NCBI RefSeq assembly: GCF_039525035.1
Contig: NZ_BAAAHE010000002.1
Location: 1 to 64,000 of the forward strand
Source: Sporichthya brevicatena
GTDB lineage: Bacteria > Actinomycetota > Actinomycetes > Sporichthyales > Sporichthyaceae
DNA: 64,000 bases
Direction of reading: 5' to 3'
The position numbers were made by a program, and so were the translations under genes. Every line of letters starts with the position of its first letter. The stretch's first letter is position 1. Below are positions 1-8,918 of this stretch, piece after piece. The notes under the pieces were generated by a model. It was not told where the DNA came from and searched no databases. It worked only from the letters and a program-made list of their open reading frames with translations.

Positions 1-108
1 CGCAACTCCAGCGCCCGCGGCATGCTCTTCTACCGCCTGCTCCAGCAGGCCGTCGCCACTGACCCACATCCGTTGAGCGAACTGATCGTCAGTTCCCCGG
101 ACTGGTAA
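1..108 (+). CDS. 3' end of a probable IS1595-family transposase (partial)
   Basis: Only the last 35 codons and the TAA stop are inside the window; the gene starts to the left. The visible tail includes NSSARGMLFYRLLQQAV followed by TDPHPLSEL. From memory, IS1595/ISXO2-type transposases often end with an Arg/Asn-rich stretch, then R-G-x-x-F-Y-R and a short helix, and this tail resembles that. No inverted repeat can be assigned because the left end is missing. Finding an insertion sequence beside a catabolic gene cluster fits a mobile or rearranged region. The assignment rests on a short fragment, so another family is possible. Confidence 0.4.
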   Translation, partial: RNSSARGMLFYRLLQQAVATDPHPLSELIVSSPDW

Positions 109-148
109 GGCTTACTGCACTCAAGCAGATATGCAGACCGCCCGATCG

Positions 149-1654
149 TTACGAGGCTCGGGGGGCCGCGCAGTTGCGCTTGAAGTTGTCAGGACTGATG
201 AACTTCCCGCCCTTGATCTGAACCGACCAGTAACACAGGCGCTTCGCGGCGATCTGGTCCTTCTTGAAGGTCAGCGGCGCGGTCGTGCCGTTGAAATCGT
301 CATCCTTGATCTTCCAGAGCCCTTCCAGCAGTGCCTGACTGGCCTGCTGCTGGGTCAGGTTCGTCGTCGGCGCGCCGCTCAGTCCCTTCGCGAACACCTG
401 AGCGGCGACCCACCCCATGATCGAGGCGGCGCTCGGCGCAATCCCTGGGGCATAGCGGGCCAAGGTGTCCTGGTAGCGCTTGACCTCGGGGTTCTGGGTG
501 GCGAACCAGGGGATCACCGACTGACTGACGATGAGGCCCTCCATGGTGGCGTCCTTCACCAGGTACGGCGCGCCGACCACGTGGGTGGTTGCGAAGACCG
601 GCTTGTAGCCGATGCTCTGGCACGATCGGCCGACCCGTTGCAGGGATGCCGTGTCGGTGCCGACGTAGAAGACCTCAGCACCGGAGGTCTTCGCGTTCTG
701 GCAGCTAGCCGTGTAGTCCGGCTGTGTGATCGAGACCTGGCCGCGGTAGGTCAGTTCCAGTCCGTGGCGCTCGGTGAACTGTTCCGCCAGGGCATAGACG
801 CCGGAGCACAGCGCAGCCTCGATGCAGCTGATAGTGGCGATCTTCTTCTTGGGTGCGGCCACGCCGGCGACCGACGCGAAGGTCGCCTCGAAGATGTCGG
901 GTCCCGACGTCGCTTGCGGGAAGTACATGGGGCTCTCGTAGAACCAGGACTCCGTGGTGGTGCTGCCGATCGTCGGGATCCGCTTCTTCGTCAGGTAGTC
1001 CTTGGATGCGCCACCGGTGATCGGAGCAACCGTGTAGACGAAGGCGCTCACCCCTTGCTGCTCGACGAGTTGCTGGACCAGTGCCTGATGCTTGGCCGGG
1101 TCGCCACCGTCGTCGGCGATCGTGTACTTGATCGGGTGGCAGTTCAGGCCGCCGTTGGCGTTGATCATCGCGGCCCAGGCAGCCACGGTGCGGGGGCCGT
1201 CCTGCACCACCGCGCCGATGACGCCCGACTGCTGTCCGATCGAGGCGATATGGATGGTGGACGACGACCCCGTGCAGGCGGCCGGGCTGGTGGCTCCGGA
1301 GGTCCCGCCGCCCTTGTTCTGACCCGGCTTGCCGCCACCAGGGTTGGTGGTTCCGGGGTTGGTAGTACCGGCGCCGCTCGCCGGCATGCCGGCGGACCCG
1401 GCACCAGGTGCCGTCGTCGCCGCGGGAGCGGCACCGGCGGCCGCGTTACTGGTGCCCGTCGGCGTGTCCACCGCGCCGGGAACCGCGCCCGCGACCACGC
1501 CGCCGGTCTGATCGGAACCCGCGTTGGCGACGGCGCCGGCCACCTCCCCGCGCTGGGCCTGCATCAGCTCGGTCTCCTCGAGCCGGTTACCGCACGCAGT
1601 CATCAGAAGGGTCGTGGCGGTCAGGGCCGCTACGAACTTCGCCGTCGAAGTCAT
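149..1654 (-). CDS. ABC transporter substrate-binding lipoprotein (branched-chain amino acid/amide type)
   Basis: A 501-residue exported binding protein of the Leu/Ile/Val-binding class (periplasmic binding fold type I). The N-terminus is a lipoprotein signal peptide with lipobox MTAC, placing the modified Cys at residue 21. A Gly/Ala/Pro/Thr-rich linker of about 80 residues follows, then the binding fold begins near residue 130 (IHIASIGQQSG). It is divergent from the permease and ATPase genes at 4212-7665 and is the obvious ligand-capture subunit for them. In this family the ligand may be a hydrophobic acid, amide or aromatic compound rather than an amino acid; given the catabolic genes next door, a degradable substrate is the likelier cargo (inference). 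An operator-like palindrome lies about 30 bases upstream of the start. Confidence 0.9.
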   Translation of the reverse strand: MTSTAKFVAALTATTLLMTACGNRLEETELMQAQRGEVAGAVANAGSDQTGGVVAGAVPGAVDTPTGTSNAAAGAAPAATTAPGAGSAGMPASGAGTTNPGTTNPGGGKPGQNKGGGTSGATSPAACTGSSSTIHIASIGQQSGVIGAVVQDGPRTVAAWAAMINANGGLNCHPIKYTIADDGGDPAKHQALVQQLVEQQGVSAFVYTVAPITGGASKDYLTKKRIPTIGSTTTESWFYESPMYFPQATSGPDIFEATFASVAGVAAPKKKIATISCIEAALCSGVYALAEQFTERHGLELTYRGQVSITQPDYTASCQNAKTSGAEVFYVGTDTASLQRVGRSCQSIGYKPVFATTHVVGAPYLVKDATMEGLIVSQSVIPWFATQNPEVKRYQDTLARYAPGIAPSAASIMGWVAAQVFAKGLSGAPTTNLTQQQASQALLEGLWKIKDDDFNGTTAPLTFKKDQIAAKRLCYWSVQIKGGKFISPDNFKRNCAAPRAS

Positions 1655-1684
1655 GTGGTCGCCAAATCGTCGAGGCTCGCAAAA

Positions 1685-1707
1685 ATTGGTCGGTCCAATA
1701 GACCAAT
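1685..1707. promoter_or_regulatory. Operator-like inverted repeat upstream of the binding-protein gene
   Basis: Perfect 7-base arms ATTGGTC and GACCAAT flank a 9-base centre that itself contains GGTCCAAT. It lies about 30 bases before the start of the 149-1654 lipoprotein gene. The half-site resembles the TGGTCCAACCA element at 1962 and 14864, so the same regulator may bind all three. Confidence 0.5.
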
Positions 1708-1959
1708 AGTGAGGTCGATGCTACGTCTCGGGGCTGAGGTGTCAAGCGCCGCAACCCCCGTCGAGCTCCGATCGGCCCCGCAGGATCCTCCCCTACAAGG
1801 AAGTAATAATCTCCTCCCAGCAACCTATTTGTGACCTCGGCCACCAGATTTCGGGTTCAATGGTGCTCAGTTGCGGGCGGCGAGGGCTCGGTCGACTCCG
1901 AGAGGGGCGACGCGGCCCGTTGCCACGTCGCATCGACCCGCGTACGCTTCCGAGTACCA

Positions 1960-1974
1960 AGTGGTCCAACCAAT
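1960..1974. promoter_or_regulatory. FadR-like operator TGGTCCAACCA (site 1)
   Basis: The sequence AGTGGTCCAACCAAT contains the 4-3-4 palindrome TGGT-CCA-ACCA and lies about 30 bases before the GTG start at 2003. The 13-mer TGGTCCAACCAAT recurs exactly at 14864-14876. The palindrome differs by one base from the FadR consensus centre TGGTCCGACCA known for GntR/FCD regulators. A GntR/FCD regulator is encoded at 15797-16513. Confidence 0.6.
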
Positions 1975-2002
1975 GGTCCTGTTGGTGGTGAGGAGAAATC
2001 CC

Positions 2003-3295
2003 GTGTCCGAATCGAATCGCGCGCGTGGGCGCCGCACGCTGATGCGACGCACCGCGGTCGCTGGTGTCATCCCGGTCAGCATCGGGGCGTTCCTCTCGGC
2101 CACCGCTCCGGCTGCAGATGCGGCCAACCCGGCCTTCAACGCGGCCGCTGCCGCCACCGGGGTGCAGATTACGGAGACCTTGCCCGGCTTCATCGGCACC
2201 TCGACGCCCTTCGACGGCGGTGGGCCGACGGCGCAGGCGGTACTGAGTTCCTTCGAAGGCGGGCGCGGGTACGCGACCTTCCCGGACCCGGGTGGATTCC
2301 TCCCCACTCTGCCGGGCCTGGGAGCTGGTCTCTTCTCGGCCGGCGCTGCCGGGCTCCCACCGATCCCCGTCCCGTTCGAGGTACCGGCGTACCCCTTGGC
2401 GGTCACGACCAATTCCTCCACTCCTGAGCAGGAGATCGGCGCCGGTCCCTACAAGCTGACCTCCAGCACCGACTCCACCTCCAGCGAGTCCTTCGCCTCG
2501 GCCGGCTTTCAACCCGCCGGTCTGGGCAACGTCGCGCTGGTGACGTCGCGCGCCGCCGTGAACAAGCAGTTGGACGGCAGTGTGGTCTCGACCTCGACGG
2601 TCGTCATCCAGGGCCTGGCCGTAGGTCCGATCAGCTTCGGGGAGATCCGGTCGGTCGCCAGCCAGAAACTCGATCCGAGCGGTCTGGTCACGCCGAGCAG
2701 CTCGATGGAGATGTCCGGGGTCAAGATCGGTGGACTGCCCGTCGGGCTCACCGACCGCGGTTTCACCGGGACACCGGGCCAGGGCCCGCAGCAGATCAAT
2801 GAAGCCTTCGCCGCGTTCATGGCCGGCACCGGTCATCAGGTGACGGTCGTCGCCGCGCAGAAGACTCCGACCTCGATCACCGCGCCGACGATCCAGATCA
2901 CCGGGCCGCTGGAGCTGCCCGGCGTGACCACGGGGCCCGGAACGTACACGATCAACCTCGGTCTGGCGACGGCGTCTCTGCAGGGAACCCAGCCCACGGG
3001 GGCCGGGAGCGGCGACGCTGGAGCAGGTGCGGTCCCGGTCGGGGTCGACGGCTCCGCTGCGCCGGGTTCGACCCTGCCGGTCCCCGGGCTCGACGCGGCA
3101 GCCGGCTTCCTCCCGTCCGCGTCGCTGCCCGATGCTGCGGCGCTGCCGGCGCAGGTGCCGACGCAGAACTTCGTCCCGGCCGTCGCCGGAGGTGACCTGA
3201 GCAGCGCTTGGGACATCAACGGGCTGTACCTGATGGTGGTCTTCGGTGCCGCGGTCGCCGGCGCGAGTGCCGTCGTCATCCGCCGCTGGGGATAA
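2003..3295 (+). CDS. Secreted, C-terminally membrane-anchored protein of unknown function
   Basis: I do not recognise a family. The GTG start at 2003 is chosen because GGTGAGGAG precedes it; longer in-frame starts lie further upstream, over the operator. The 430-residue product begins with an Arg-rich stretch and a hydrophobic signal segment ending in an Ala-rich cleavage region (residues about 12-42), possibly twin-arginine type (MRRTAVAG). A long Gly/Pro/Thr/Ser-rich, probably beta-rich extracellular body follows. Near the C-terminus is one membrane helix (MVVFGAAVAGASAVVI) with a short RRWG tail, so the body should face outward, anchored in the membrane. It is the first of three accessory genes before the ABC permease and may act as a surface partner for substrate uptake (inference from position). 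Confidence 0.7.
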   Translation: MSESNRARGRRTLMRRTAVAGVIPVSIGAFLSATAPAADAANPAFNAAAAATGVQITETLPGFIGTSTPFDGGGPTAQAVLSSFEGGRGYATFPDPGGFLPTLPGLGAGLFSAGAAGLPPIPVPFEVPAYPLAVTTNSSTPEQEIGAGPYKLTSSTDSTSSESFASAGFQPAGLGNVALVTSRAAVNKQLDGSVVSTSTVVIQGLAVGPISFGEIRSVASQKLDPSGLVTPSSSMEMSGVKIGGLPVGLTDRGFTGTPGQGPQQINEAFAAFMAGTGHQVTVVAAQKTPTSITAPTIQITGPLELPGVTTGPGTYTINLGLATASLQGTQPTGAGSGDAGAGAVPVGVDGSAAPGSTLPVPGLDAAAGFLPSASLPDAAALPAQVPTQNFVPAVAGGDLSSAWDINGLYLMVVFGAAVAGASAVVIRRWG

Positions 3296-3337
3296 GCCGT
3301 CCTCGGTCATTGCACCGTCCGATCAGATGGGAACACC

Positions 3338-3691
3338 ATGAACGACCTCGTTCGCTGGCTCCGGCACCAATGGGACCGCGCCGCTGCGGTCGCCTTGGTC
3401 GTGATCGCCGGTGTCCTGTTCCTCCTCGGATGGGTGGGGATCAGCGACTCGGCGCTGGCCACGCAACAGATCCCGTACCTGGCCTCGGGTGGACTTTTCG
3501 GACTGATGGCGTTGGGTGTCGGTGCGACCCTGTGGCTCTCGGCCGATCTGCGGGACGAGTGGCGGAAGCTGGATGAGATCAGCGAGCAACTGGGCGATGC
3601 CGTCGCGGCGCTGGCGGGTGTGGACGGGGTCGAGGTGTCGGCGGGCCGACCCGCCCCGGCAACCCGGGCCGGCGCTCACTCATCAATCTGA
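3338..3691 (+). CDS. Small two-helix membrane protein, unknown function
   Basis: A 117-residue protein with two predicted membrane helices (about residues 18-36 and 46-68) joined by a short loop. A soluble tail follows with a short amphipathic stretch (DEWRKLDEISEQLGDAVAAL) that could form a coiled coil. It sits between the secreted protein at 2003 and the gene at 3691; its stop overlaps the next start in TGATG, so the two are translationally coupled. No family is recognised. The context suggests an accessory subunit of the ABC uptake system encoded just downstream. Confidence 0.7.
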   Translation: MNDLVRWLRHQWDRAAAVALVVIAGVLFLLGWVGISDSALATQQIPYLASGGLFGLMALGVGATLWLSADLRDEWRKLDEISEQLGDAVAALAGVDGVEVSAGRPAPATRAGAHSSI

Positions 3692-4215
3692 TGGCGACTC
3701 ACGTCGTGGCGCAAACCGGAGCTCGGAGCGCGCGGTCGCGGGCTGCACGGGTCACGGCCACCACCAAGGACCCGCTGTGGAGTCCCCGACATCTGGCGGT
3801 CGTGGTCGCGCTGAATGCGCTCGGAGGCGTGGTCATCGGGTTCTCCTGGTATCAAGGCAGCGGTGAGGCGCACACGGGAGACATGCTCGACTGGCTCAAC
3901 GTCGGCATAGCCGGGCTGATCGTGCTCGGGGCCGCGAACGCGCTGCACGTTCTCCGTGGCCGCCGGACCGTCGCCGCGGTGCGGGTCGATCTGCTCGGGC
4001 AGGTTCCGCGGTTCACCGGAACGCGGCCTCTCGCACCGGAGCTCCGGCCTGAGGAGGGGGTGTCCCTTCCGGTGGGCGTCGTCGTCGCCGCCGAGGGTAT
4101 GAGCCACTACCACCTGCCGGGCTGTCCGCTCGCCGTCGGCAAACCCACGGTGCGCGGCTCGCAGGGGGAATTCGCCCAGGCCGACCTCACCGCGTGCGAG
4201 GTGTGCGAACCATGA
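3691..4215 (+). CDS. Membrane protein with C-terminal Ada-like metal-binding motif
   Basis: A 174-residue protein with two membrane helices (about residues 34-53 and 69-87) and a C-terminal soluble segment. That segment carries His141, Cys145, Cys169 and Cys172 arranged as H-x3-C ... C-x2-C-x-P. This resembles the small zinc-binding motif of Ada-type domains (His/Cys then CxxC followed by Pro), suggesting that it binds a metal. It overlaps its neighbours on both sides (TGATG upstream, ATGA with the permease gene), so it belongs to the transporter operon. Its role is unknown; metal sensing, redox sensing or docking of the permease are possibilities, none shown by the sequence. Confidence 0.7.
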   Translation: MATHVVAQTGARSARSRAARVTATTKDPLWSPRHLAVVVALNALGGVVIGFSWYQGSGEAHTGDMLDWLNVGIAGLIVLGAANALHVLRGRRTVAAVRVDLLGQVPRFTGTRPLAPELRPEEGVSLPVGVVVAAEGMSHYHLPGCPLAVGKPTVRGSQGEFAQADLTACEVCEP

Positions 4216-6146
4216 GTGAACTCGCTCCCTACATCGTCCTCGGCCTGGTGTCCGGGTCCCTCTACGGCTTGGCCGGTATCGGGCTCGTCCTCACCTACCG
4301 GACCTCAGGCGTCTTCAACTTCGGCCACGGCGCCATCGCAGCGGCCGCCACCTACAGCTTCTACAGCCTGCACGTGAACCACGGCTGGTCGTGGCCGCTC
4401 GCGGCTCTTGTCACCGTGGGTCTCTTCGGCGTGGTCGGTGGTCTGGTGCTGGACCGGCTGACCATGCGTTTTGCGGGCCTGCCCCAGATCATCTCCGTTG
4501 CGTTGACCGTCGGGGTCTTCCTCGGCGTCACCGGCTTCCTGTTCGTCCAGTACGGCGCGACGCAGCGGCTCTTCCCGCAGTTCCTGCCGCAGAAGAGCTA
4601 CGAGATCTCCGGCGTGCTCGTGACGCAGGCCCAGCTGATCTCGGCCGGCATCGCGCTGGCCGCCGCCATCGGCCTCTACGTGTTCATGCGGACAACACGG
4701 TTCGGCATCTCGATGCGCGCGGTCGTCGACAATCCGACCCTGATCTCGCTGTCCGGGGATCGGCCCTCGCGTATCCGCTACGTGTCCTGGATGATCGGAT
4801 CCTCGTTCGCTGCTGTGTCCGGCATCCTGCTCGCGCCGACCCTGGGCCTGGACGCGGCGCTGCTCACCTTCCTGGTCGTGCAAGCCTTCGGTGCGTGCGC
4901 GATCGGTGGATTCAGCAGCCTGCCGCTCACCTTCGCCGGCGGGCTCGTGGTCGGGGTCGCGTCCAGCGTCTCGACCAAGTACTTCAACTCCGCGCCCTGG
5001 AGCGGTCTGCCCTCCTCGATGCCGTTCGTCATCCTGATCATCGCGCTACTGGTGATCCCGGCGCGCAAGCTGCCCCAGCAGAAGCTGTCCTTCCAGCAGC
5101 TCGCATCGGCTCCCAAGCGGTACAGCCGTAACACCAACCTTGCGGTGATCGCGGTGGCGGCGGCTCTCCTGATCGCCCTGCCGCAGTTCGTGGGCAGTTA
5201 CCTGCCCGTCTGGATCAATGCGCTGACCTACGCGGTGCTGTTCAGTTCGCTGGCCCTGCTCGTCTGGCTGTCCGGGCAGATCTCGCTGTGCCAGCTCTCG
5301 TTCGCCGCGCTCGGCGCCACCACGATGGCGCACCTGGTCGGCCGCGACGTGCCGTGGCTGCTGGCCCTCCTCATCGCCGGCCTGGCCTCGGTTCCCGTCG
5401 GCGCGCTGATCGCGATCCCGGCAATCCGACTGTCCGGCATCTACCTCGCACTGGTGACCCTCGGCTTCGGCATCCTCATGCAGAGCGTCGTCTTCCAAAG
5501 CGAGCTGATGTTCGGTCGCGATCCGACGATCAGCTCACCCCGGCCGGACTGGGCCTTCCTGGACGGCTCGAACGACAAGGAGTTGTACTACCTGTACCTG
5601 GCTATCGCGGCCGTGGCATTCGGCATCACGTATGCGGTCTCGCGCGGCCGCCTGGGCCGGGTGCTGCGGGCGATGGCGCAGGCCCCGACGATGCTCAACA
5701 CCCACGGGTTGTCCACTCCGGTCACCCGCCTGATCGTGTTCTGCCTCTCGGCGTTCATCGCGAGCATCGCGGGCGCCATGATGGTCACTCAGTACGGCTC
5801 GGTGTCGGGTACCACGTTCCCGCCGATCAACTCGTTGCTGTTGCTGACGGTCCTGGTTCTGTGTGGCACCTCAGTGCTGATCTCGCCGATCCTGGCGGCG
5901 CTGTTGCTCGCCGTCCTGCCGGGCTACGTCAACGAACTCACCCAGGACAAGCAGTCCCTGATGTTCGGTCTGCTTGCGATGGGCGCCGCGCTCGTGTTGG
6001 CGCGCCGCCCCCAGCTGGTCAGTTGGTTCGGTTCGGCGGCGCGGGAGACCGAACATCGCGCTGCTCGGAGCCCGGTGCGGGACCGCGCGCAAGTGCCCCG
6101 GCCGGCGCGCGAGCCGGCGCGTGAGTTGACGGGGAGCCGATCATGA
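4212..6146 (+). CDS. Fused LivH-LivM branched-chain-type ABC permease
   Basis: A 644-residue inner-membrane permease in which the two usual subunits are joined. The N-terminal half (about residues 1-290) is LivH-like, with the typical FNFGHGA motif near residue 37. The C-terminal half (about 310-620) is LivM-like, beginning with helices and the LSGQISLCQLSFAALGA region. Separate LivH and LivM are each about 290-330 residues, so the length fits a full fusion. The ATG at 4212 overlaps the preceding stop (ATGA) and is preferred to an upstream in-frame ATG. The C-terminal 30 residues are Arg/Pro-rich and probably cytoplasmic. It should form the channel used by the binding protein at 149-1654 and the ATPases that follow. 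Confidence 0.92.
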   Translation: MSELAPYIVLGLVSGSLYGLAGIGLVLTYRTSGVFNFGHGAIAAAATYSFYSLHVNHGWSWPLAALVTVGLFGVVGGLVLDRLTMRFAGLPQIISVALTVGVFLGVTGFLFVQYGATQRLFPQFLPQKSYEISGVLVTQAQLISAGIALAAAIGLYVFMRTTRFGISMRAVVDNPTLISLSGDRPSRIRYVSWMIGSSFAAVSGILLAPTLGLDAALLTFLVVQAFGACAIGGFSSLPLTFAGGLVVGVASSVSTKYFNSAPWSGLPSSMPFVILIIALLVIPARKLPQQKLSFQQLASAPKRYSRNTNLAVIAVAAALLIALPQFVGSYLPVWINALTYAVLFSSLALLVWLSGQISLCQLSFAALGATTMAHLVGRDVPWLLALLIAGLASVPVGALIAIPAIRLSGIYLALVTLGFGILMQSVVFQSELMFGRDPTISSPRPDWAFLDGSNDKELYYLYLAIAAVAFGITYAVSRGRLGRVLRAMAQAPTMLNTHGLSTPVTRLIVFCLSAFIASIAGAMMVTQYGSVSGTTFPPINSLLLLTVLVLCGTSVLISPILAALLLAVLPGYVNELTQDKQSLMFGLLAMGAALVLARRPQLVSWFGSAARETEHRAARSPVRDRAQVPRPAREPARELTGSRS

Positions 6147-6961
6147 CTGTTGCTGCGGAGAGTGTCGGCGTCGCCGCGGACAAGCACGGGTTGCCTGAGG
6201 GACTGGCCGTTCGCGACGTCCGGGTTGTCTACGGCGGTCATGTGGCCGTGTCCAAGGTCGACCTCGACGCTCCGCTCGGGCGCGTCACCGGCCTGATCGG
6301 ACCGAACGGCGCGGGCAAGACGACGACCTTCAACGCATGCAGTGGCCTGCTCAAGCCCACGAACGGGACCTTTTCGTTGCTCGGGTCGGATGTGTCGCGC
6401 ATCGGTGCCAGTGGACGCGCGCGACGGGGCCTCGGACGCACCTTCCAGCGTGTGGAGGTGTGCGAGGCGATGGACGTCCTGACCAATGTCGCGCTCGGTC
6501 TCGAAGCGCGCACGATCGGCCGCAACCCGCTCCGTCAGTTCGGTGGTGCGCGAGCGCAGCAGCGCCAGATCATCGAGACCGCCGAGCAGGCGCTGCACCG
6601 GTGCGGCATCGCCGACATCGCCGACCGCCCGGTGGGGATGCTCTCCATCGGGCAGAAGCGGTTGGTCGAGCTGGCCCGCGTACTCACGGGCGGCTTCCAG
6701 GTGATGTTGCTCGACGAACCGTCCTCCGGTCTGGACGAGGAGGAGACCAAACGCTTCGGTGAGGTGCTCCGCTCGGTGATGAACGAGCGGACCGGGATTC
6801 TGCTCGTCGAGCACGACATGAGCCTGGTCATGCAGCTGTGCGAGTACATCTACGTGCTCGATTTCGGGAACCTCATCTTCACTGGCTCGCCCGGAGAGGT
6901 CCGCGACTCCGAAACCGTTCGCACCGCGTACCTCGGGGAAAGCGCGGAGGCAACGTCGTGA
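6143..6961 (+). CDS. ABC transporter ATP-binding protein, LivG type
   Basis: A 272-residue ATPase driving the permease. It shows Walker A GPNGAGKTT near residue 53, a Q-loop after GLGRTFQR, the ABC signature LSIGQ, Walker B VMLLDEPSSG and the switch His in LVEHDMS. The signature is LSIGQ rather than LSGGQ, a tolerated variation. The LivG-type segment after the Q-loop and the C-terminal YLGE motif are present. The start overlaps the permease stop by 4 bases and the stop overlaps the next GTG, so three transporter genes are translationally coupled. Confidence 0.93.
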   Translation: MTVAAESVGVAADKHGLPEGLAVRDVRVVYGGHVAVSKVDLDAPLGRVTGLIGPNGAGKTTTFNACSGLLKPTNGTFSLLGSDVSRIGASGRARRGLGRTFQRVEVCEAMDVLTNVALGLEARTIGRNPLRQFGGARAQQRQIIETAEQALHRCGIADIADRPVGMLSIGQKRLVELARVLTGGFQVMLLDEPSSGLDEEETKRFGEVLRSVMNERTGILLVEHDMSLVMQLCEYIYVLDFGNLIFTGSPGEVRDSETVRTAYLGESAEATS

Positions 6962-7665
6962 GGCTCGAACTGTCGGGAATCACCACCGCCTACGGCAACA
7001 CCGTCGCGCTGCGCGATGTCGACCTGGTCGTGCCCAGTGGGCGCGTGGTCGCGTTGCTCGGTCCGAACGGAGCGGGCAAGACCACACTGCTCTCGACGGC
7101 GTCCGGCCTGCTGACACCCCGCTCCGGTCAGGTCTACCTCGACCGCGCCGAGGTGACTGGCCGATCGCCGGACTGGCGCGTGCGCCATGGCATGTGCCAC
7201 ATCACCGAGGGTCGCTCGGTCTTCCCCGGGATGACAGTGCGGGACAACCTTCGACTGTTCCAGCGGCCGGGGGACGACTCCGATGCCATCGAGCGTGCGA
7301 TCTCGGCGTTTCCTCGGCTCGGACAGCGGTTGAACCAGATCGCGGGAACGATGAGCGGCGGCGAACAGCAGATGCTCGCGACCTCGAGGGCGTACGCCCA
7401 GAAGGCGCCGCTGGTGCTCCTCGATGAGGTCTCGATGGGCCTTGCCCCGGTCATCGTCGACGAGATCTTCCACTTCCTGAAGATGCTCGTGGCCGAGGGC
7501 ACCAGCCTGCTGATCGTCGAGCAGTACGTGGCCCGGGCGTTGGCGCTGGCGGATTATGTCTACCTGCTTGCGAAGGGCCGGGTCATGTTCGCCGGAGATC
7601 CGTCGGAGTTGCAGGGGACGGACATCTTCGAGCGTTACCTCGGCGAGGAGATGGTCGGGGCCTGA
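6958..7665 (+). CDS. ABC transporter ATP-binding protein, LivF type
   Basis: A 235-residue second ATPase of the uptake system. It has Walker A GPNGAGKTT, a Q-loop region with CHITEGRSVFPGMTVRDN as in LivF proteins, signature MSGGEQQ, Walker B LVLLDEVSMGLAP and the LIVEQYV switch segment. The GTG at 6958 overlaps the livG-type stop as GTGA and is preferred to an upstream in-frame ATG inside the previous gene. It ends the transporter operon; the convergent DUF445 gene ends 10 bases further on. Confidence 0.93.
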   Translation: MRLELSGITTAYGNTVALRDVDLVVPSGRVVALLGPNGAGKTTLLSTASGLLTPRSGQVYLDRAEVTGRSPDWRVRHGMCHITEGRSVFPGMTVRDNLRLFQRPGDDSDAIERAISAFPRLGQRLNQIAGTMSGGEQQMLATSRAYAQKAPLVLLDEVSMGLAPVIVDEIFHFLKMLVAEGTSLLIVEQYVARALALADYVYLLAKGRVMFAGDPSELQGTDIFERYLGEEMVGA

Positions 7666-7675
7666 TCGCCCCGAA

Positions 7676-8875
7676 TCACTTCAGGAGCAGTTGCACCTGG
7701 AGTTCACCGATCAGGAAACCGAGAAGCCCGCCGACAGCGACGAGTTTCCACTCGGCTTGGCGAAACGCTGGACGGAGCAGGTTCTCGTACTCCTCGTCGG
7801 TCATCTGACTCATCTTGGATTTGATCACTCCGCTGATGTCGAGGGCTTCCGCTGCGTACGCACCGACCTCGTCGAAGGCGCCGCGCATACGCGCGACGGC
7901 GGAGTGGACGATGTCCTCGCGCATCTGCTGGTAGTGACGTCCGCCGACGGCCAGGACGACCAGCGGCTTCGCGAGGCCCATCTGAGCGTTGACGGCGGAG
8001 TCGACCTCGCGTTCGATCAGCGAAAGAAGACGGTCCGCCTGCGGCCCGGTAAGCATGGCGTCGATGAGGTTGGCGGGCGTGAGGATCTCCTCGGCGAGTA
8101 GTCGCGAGTAGTCGTTGATGACGTGCACGCGCCGGCGGTGGAAGACCCCCTGCAGCCGTACCGGGCCGATCCGCCTCGGCTGCACGGGCCGGAAGATCAT
8201 CTGCAGCGCCAGCCAGTCGCTGGCCAGGCCGACGAACGCACCGAAGATCGGAACGATCCACGTGTTGTGCGTGTAGTACCAGACCCCGGCCTGGACGGCG
8301 CCGAGGACCAGACCGAACGGTGCTCCGATCCGGATCATGAACGTGAACTCGTTCGTCCCGATCTGGCGGAGCAACTTCACCAACGTGGCGGGGTTACGGG
8401 TGAGGGCGTCCACCGCGACCGCGCGCAGGTCGATGATCTTGTCCGGGTCGCGCTGCAGGTCGAGGACCAGGCGCTCGACCATCTTCGGTGCTTGCCGCTG
8501 GACGGACCAGATCACGGCCTTGCGCCCGACTTCGGGCATCGACTCCCAGACGAGTGGCTGATGTCGCGTCATGAACTCGCGCGTCAGTTCGTCGATGGTC
8601 CGGCGCATCGGCTCCTGCAGCTGCGCCGTGAGGTGCTTCGCATCGACGCGTTCGAACAGTTCCCGGGTGGTGAGCAGGCGGGAGAGCATGATGTCGGTGA
8701 GCGTGGTCGCCATTCGGGGGGCGTACCGGGGGATGACCCCCTGCCAGCCGAGGGCCGGGGGGATCCCCACGAAGGTGAGCGGCCGGAACATCATCTCGAC
8801 CGCGACCCGTTTGGTGATGTAGCCGATCGCAGCGGCGATCAGGGGCATGGAGGTATAGATCACCCACGCGGGCAC
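7676..8875 (-). CDS. DUF445 family membrane protein
   Basis: A 399-residue protein with a membrane helix at the N-terminus (with GYITKRVAVEMMFRP just after), a central pair of hydrophobic segments repeating the motif as SDWLALQMIFRPVQP, and a C-terminal helix. This duplicated N-x-x-A-x-x-M-x-F-R-P pattern and the alpha-helical intervening region are characteristic of DUF445 proteins. Their molecular function is not established. It is the last gene of the minus-strand operon that begins at 14813 and has only a short gap to the acyl-CoA dehydrogenase. A role in moving or accommodating a hydrophobic substrate at the membrane would be speculation. Confidence 0.8.
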   Translation of the reverse strand: MPAWVIYTSMPLIAAAIGYITKRVAVEMMFRPLTFVGIPPALGWQGVIPRYAPRMATTLTDIMLSRLLTTRELFERVDAKHLTAQLQEPMRRTIDELTREFMTRHQPLVWESMPEVGRKAVIWSVQRQAPKMVERLVLDLQRDPDKIIDLRAVAVDALTRNPATLVKLLRQIGTNEFTFMIRIGAPFGLVLGAVQAGVWYYTHNTWIVPIFGAFVGLASDWLALQMIFRPVQPRRIGPVRLQGVFHRRRVHVINDYSRLLAEEILTPANLIDAMLTGPQADRLLSLIEREVDSAVNAQMGLAKPLVVLAVGGRHYQQMREDIVHSAVARMRGAFDEVGAYAAEALDISGVIKSKMSQMTDEEYENLLRPAFRQAEWKLVAVGGLLGFLIGELQVQLLLK

Positions 8876-8918
8876 GGGGACCTCCGCGACGTGGGGATTC
8901 GCCTACGGGTGAACGGGG

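Larger units (their letters stand above)
1655..2002. other. Divergent intergenic region with regulatory palindromes
   Basis: This 348-base gap separates the binding-protein gene (minus) from the membrane-protein and permease genes (plus). It holds two operator-like elements, listed separately, one near each start codon. I see no convincing protein gene or structured RNA in it. Reading frames that cross it on either strand lack ribosome-binding sites and family resemblance. Confidence 0.6.

Noticed and set aside
131-1834. Long plus-strand open frame opposite the binding-protein gene
   Set aside because: It is a high-GC antisense frame: no ribosome-binding site, Arg/Gly-rich low-information product, and the opposite strand encodes a clear lipoprotein with lipobox.
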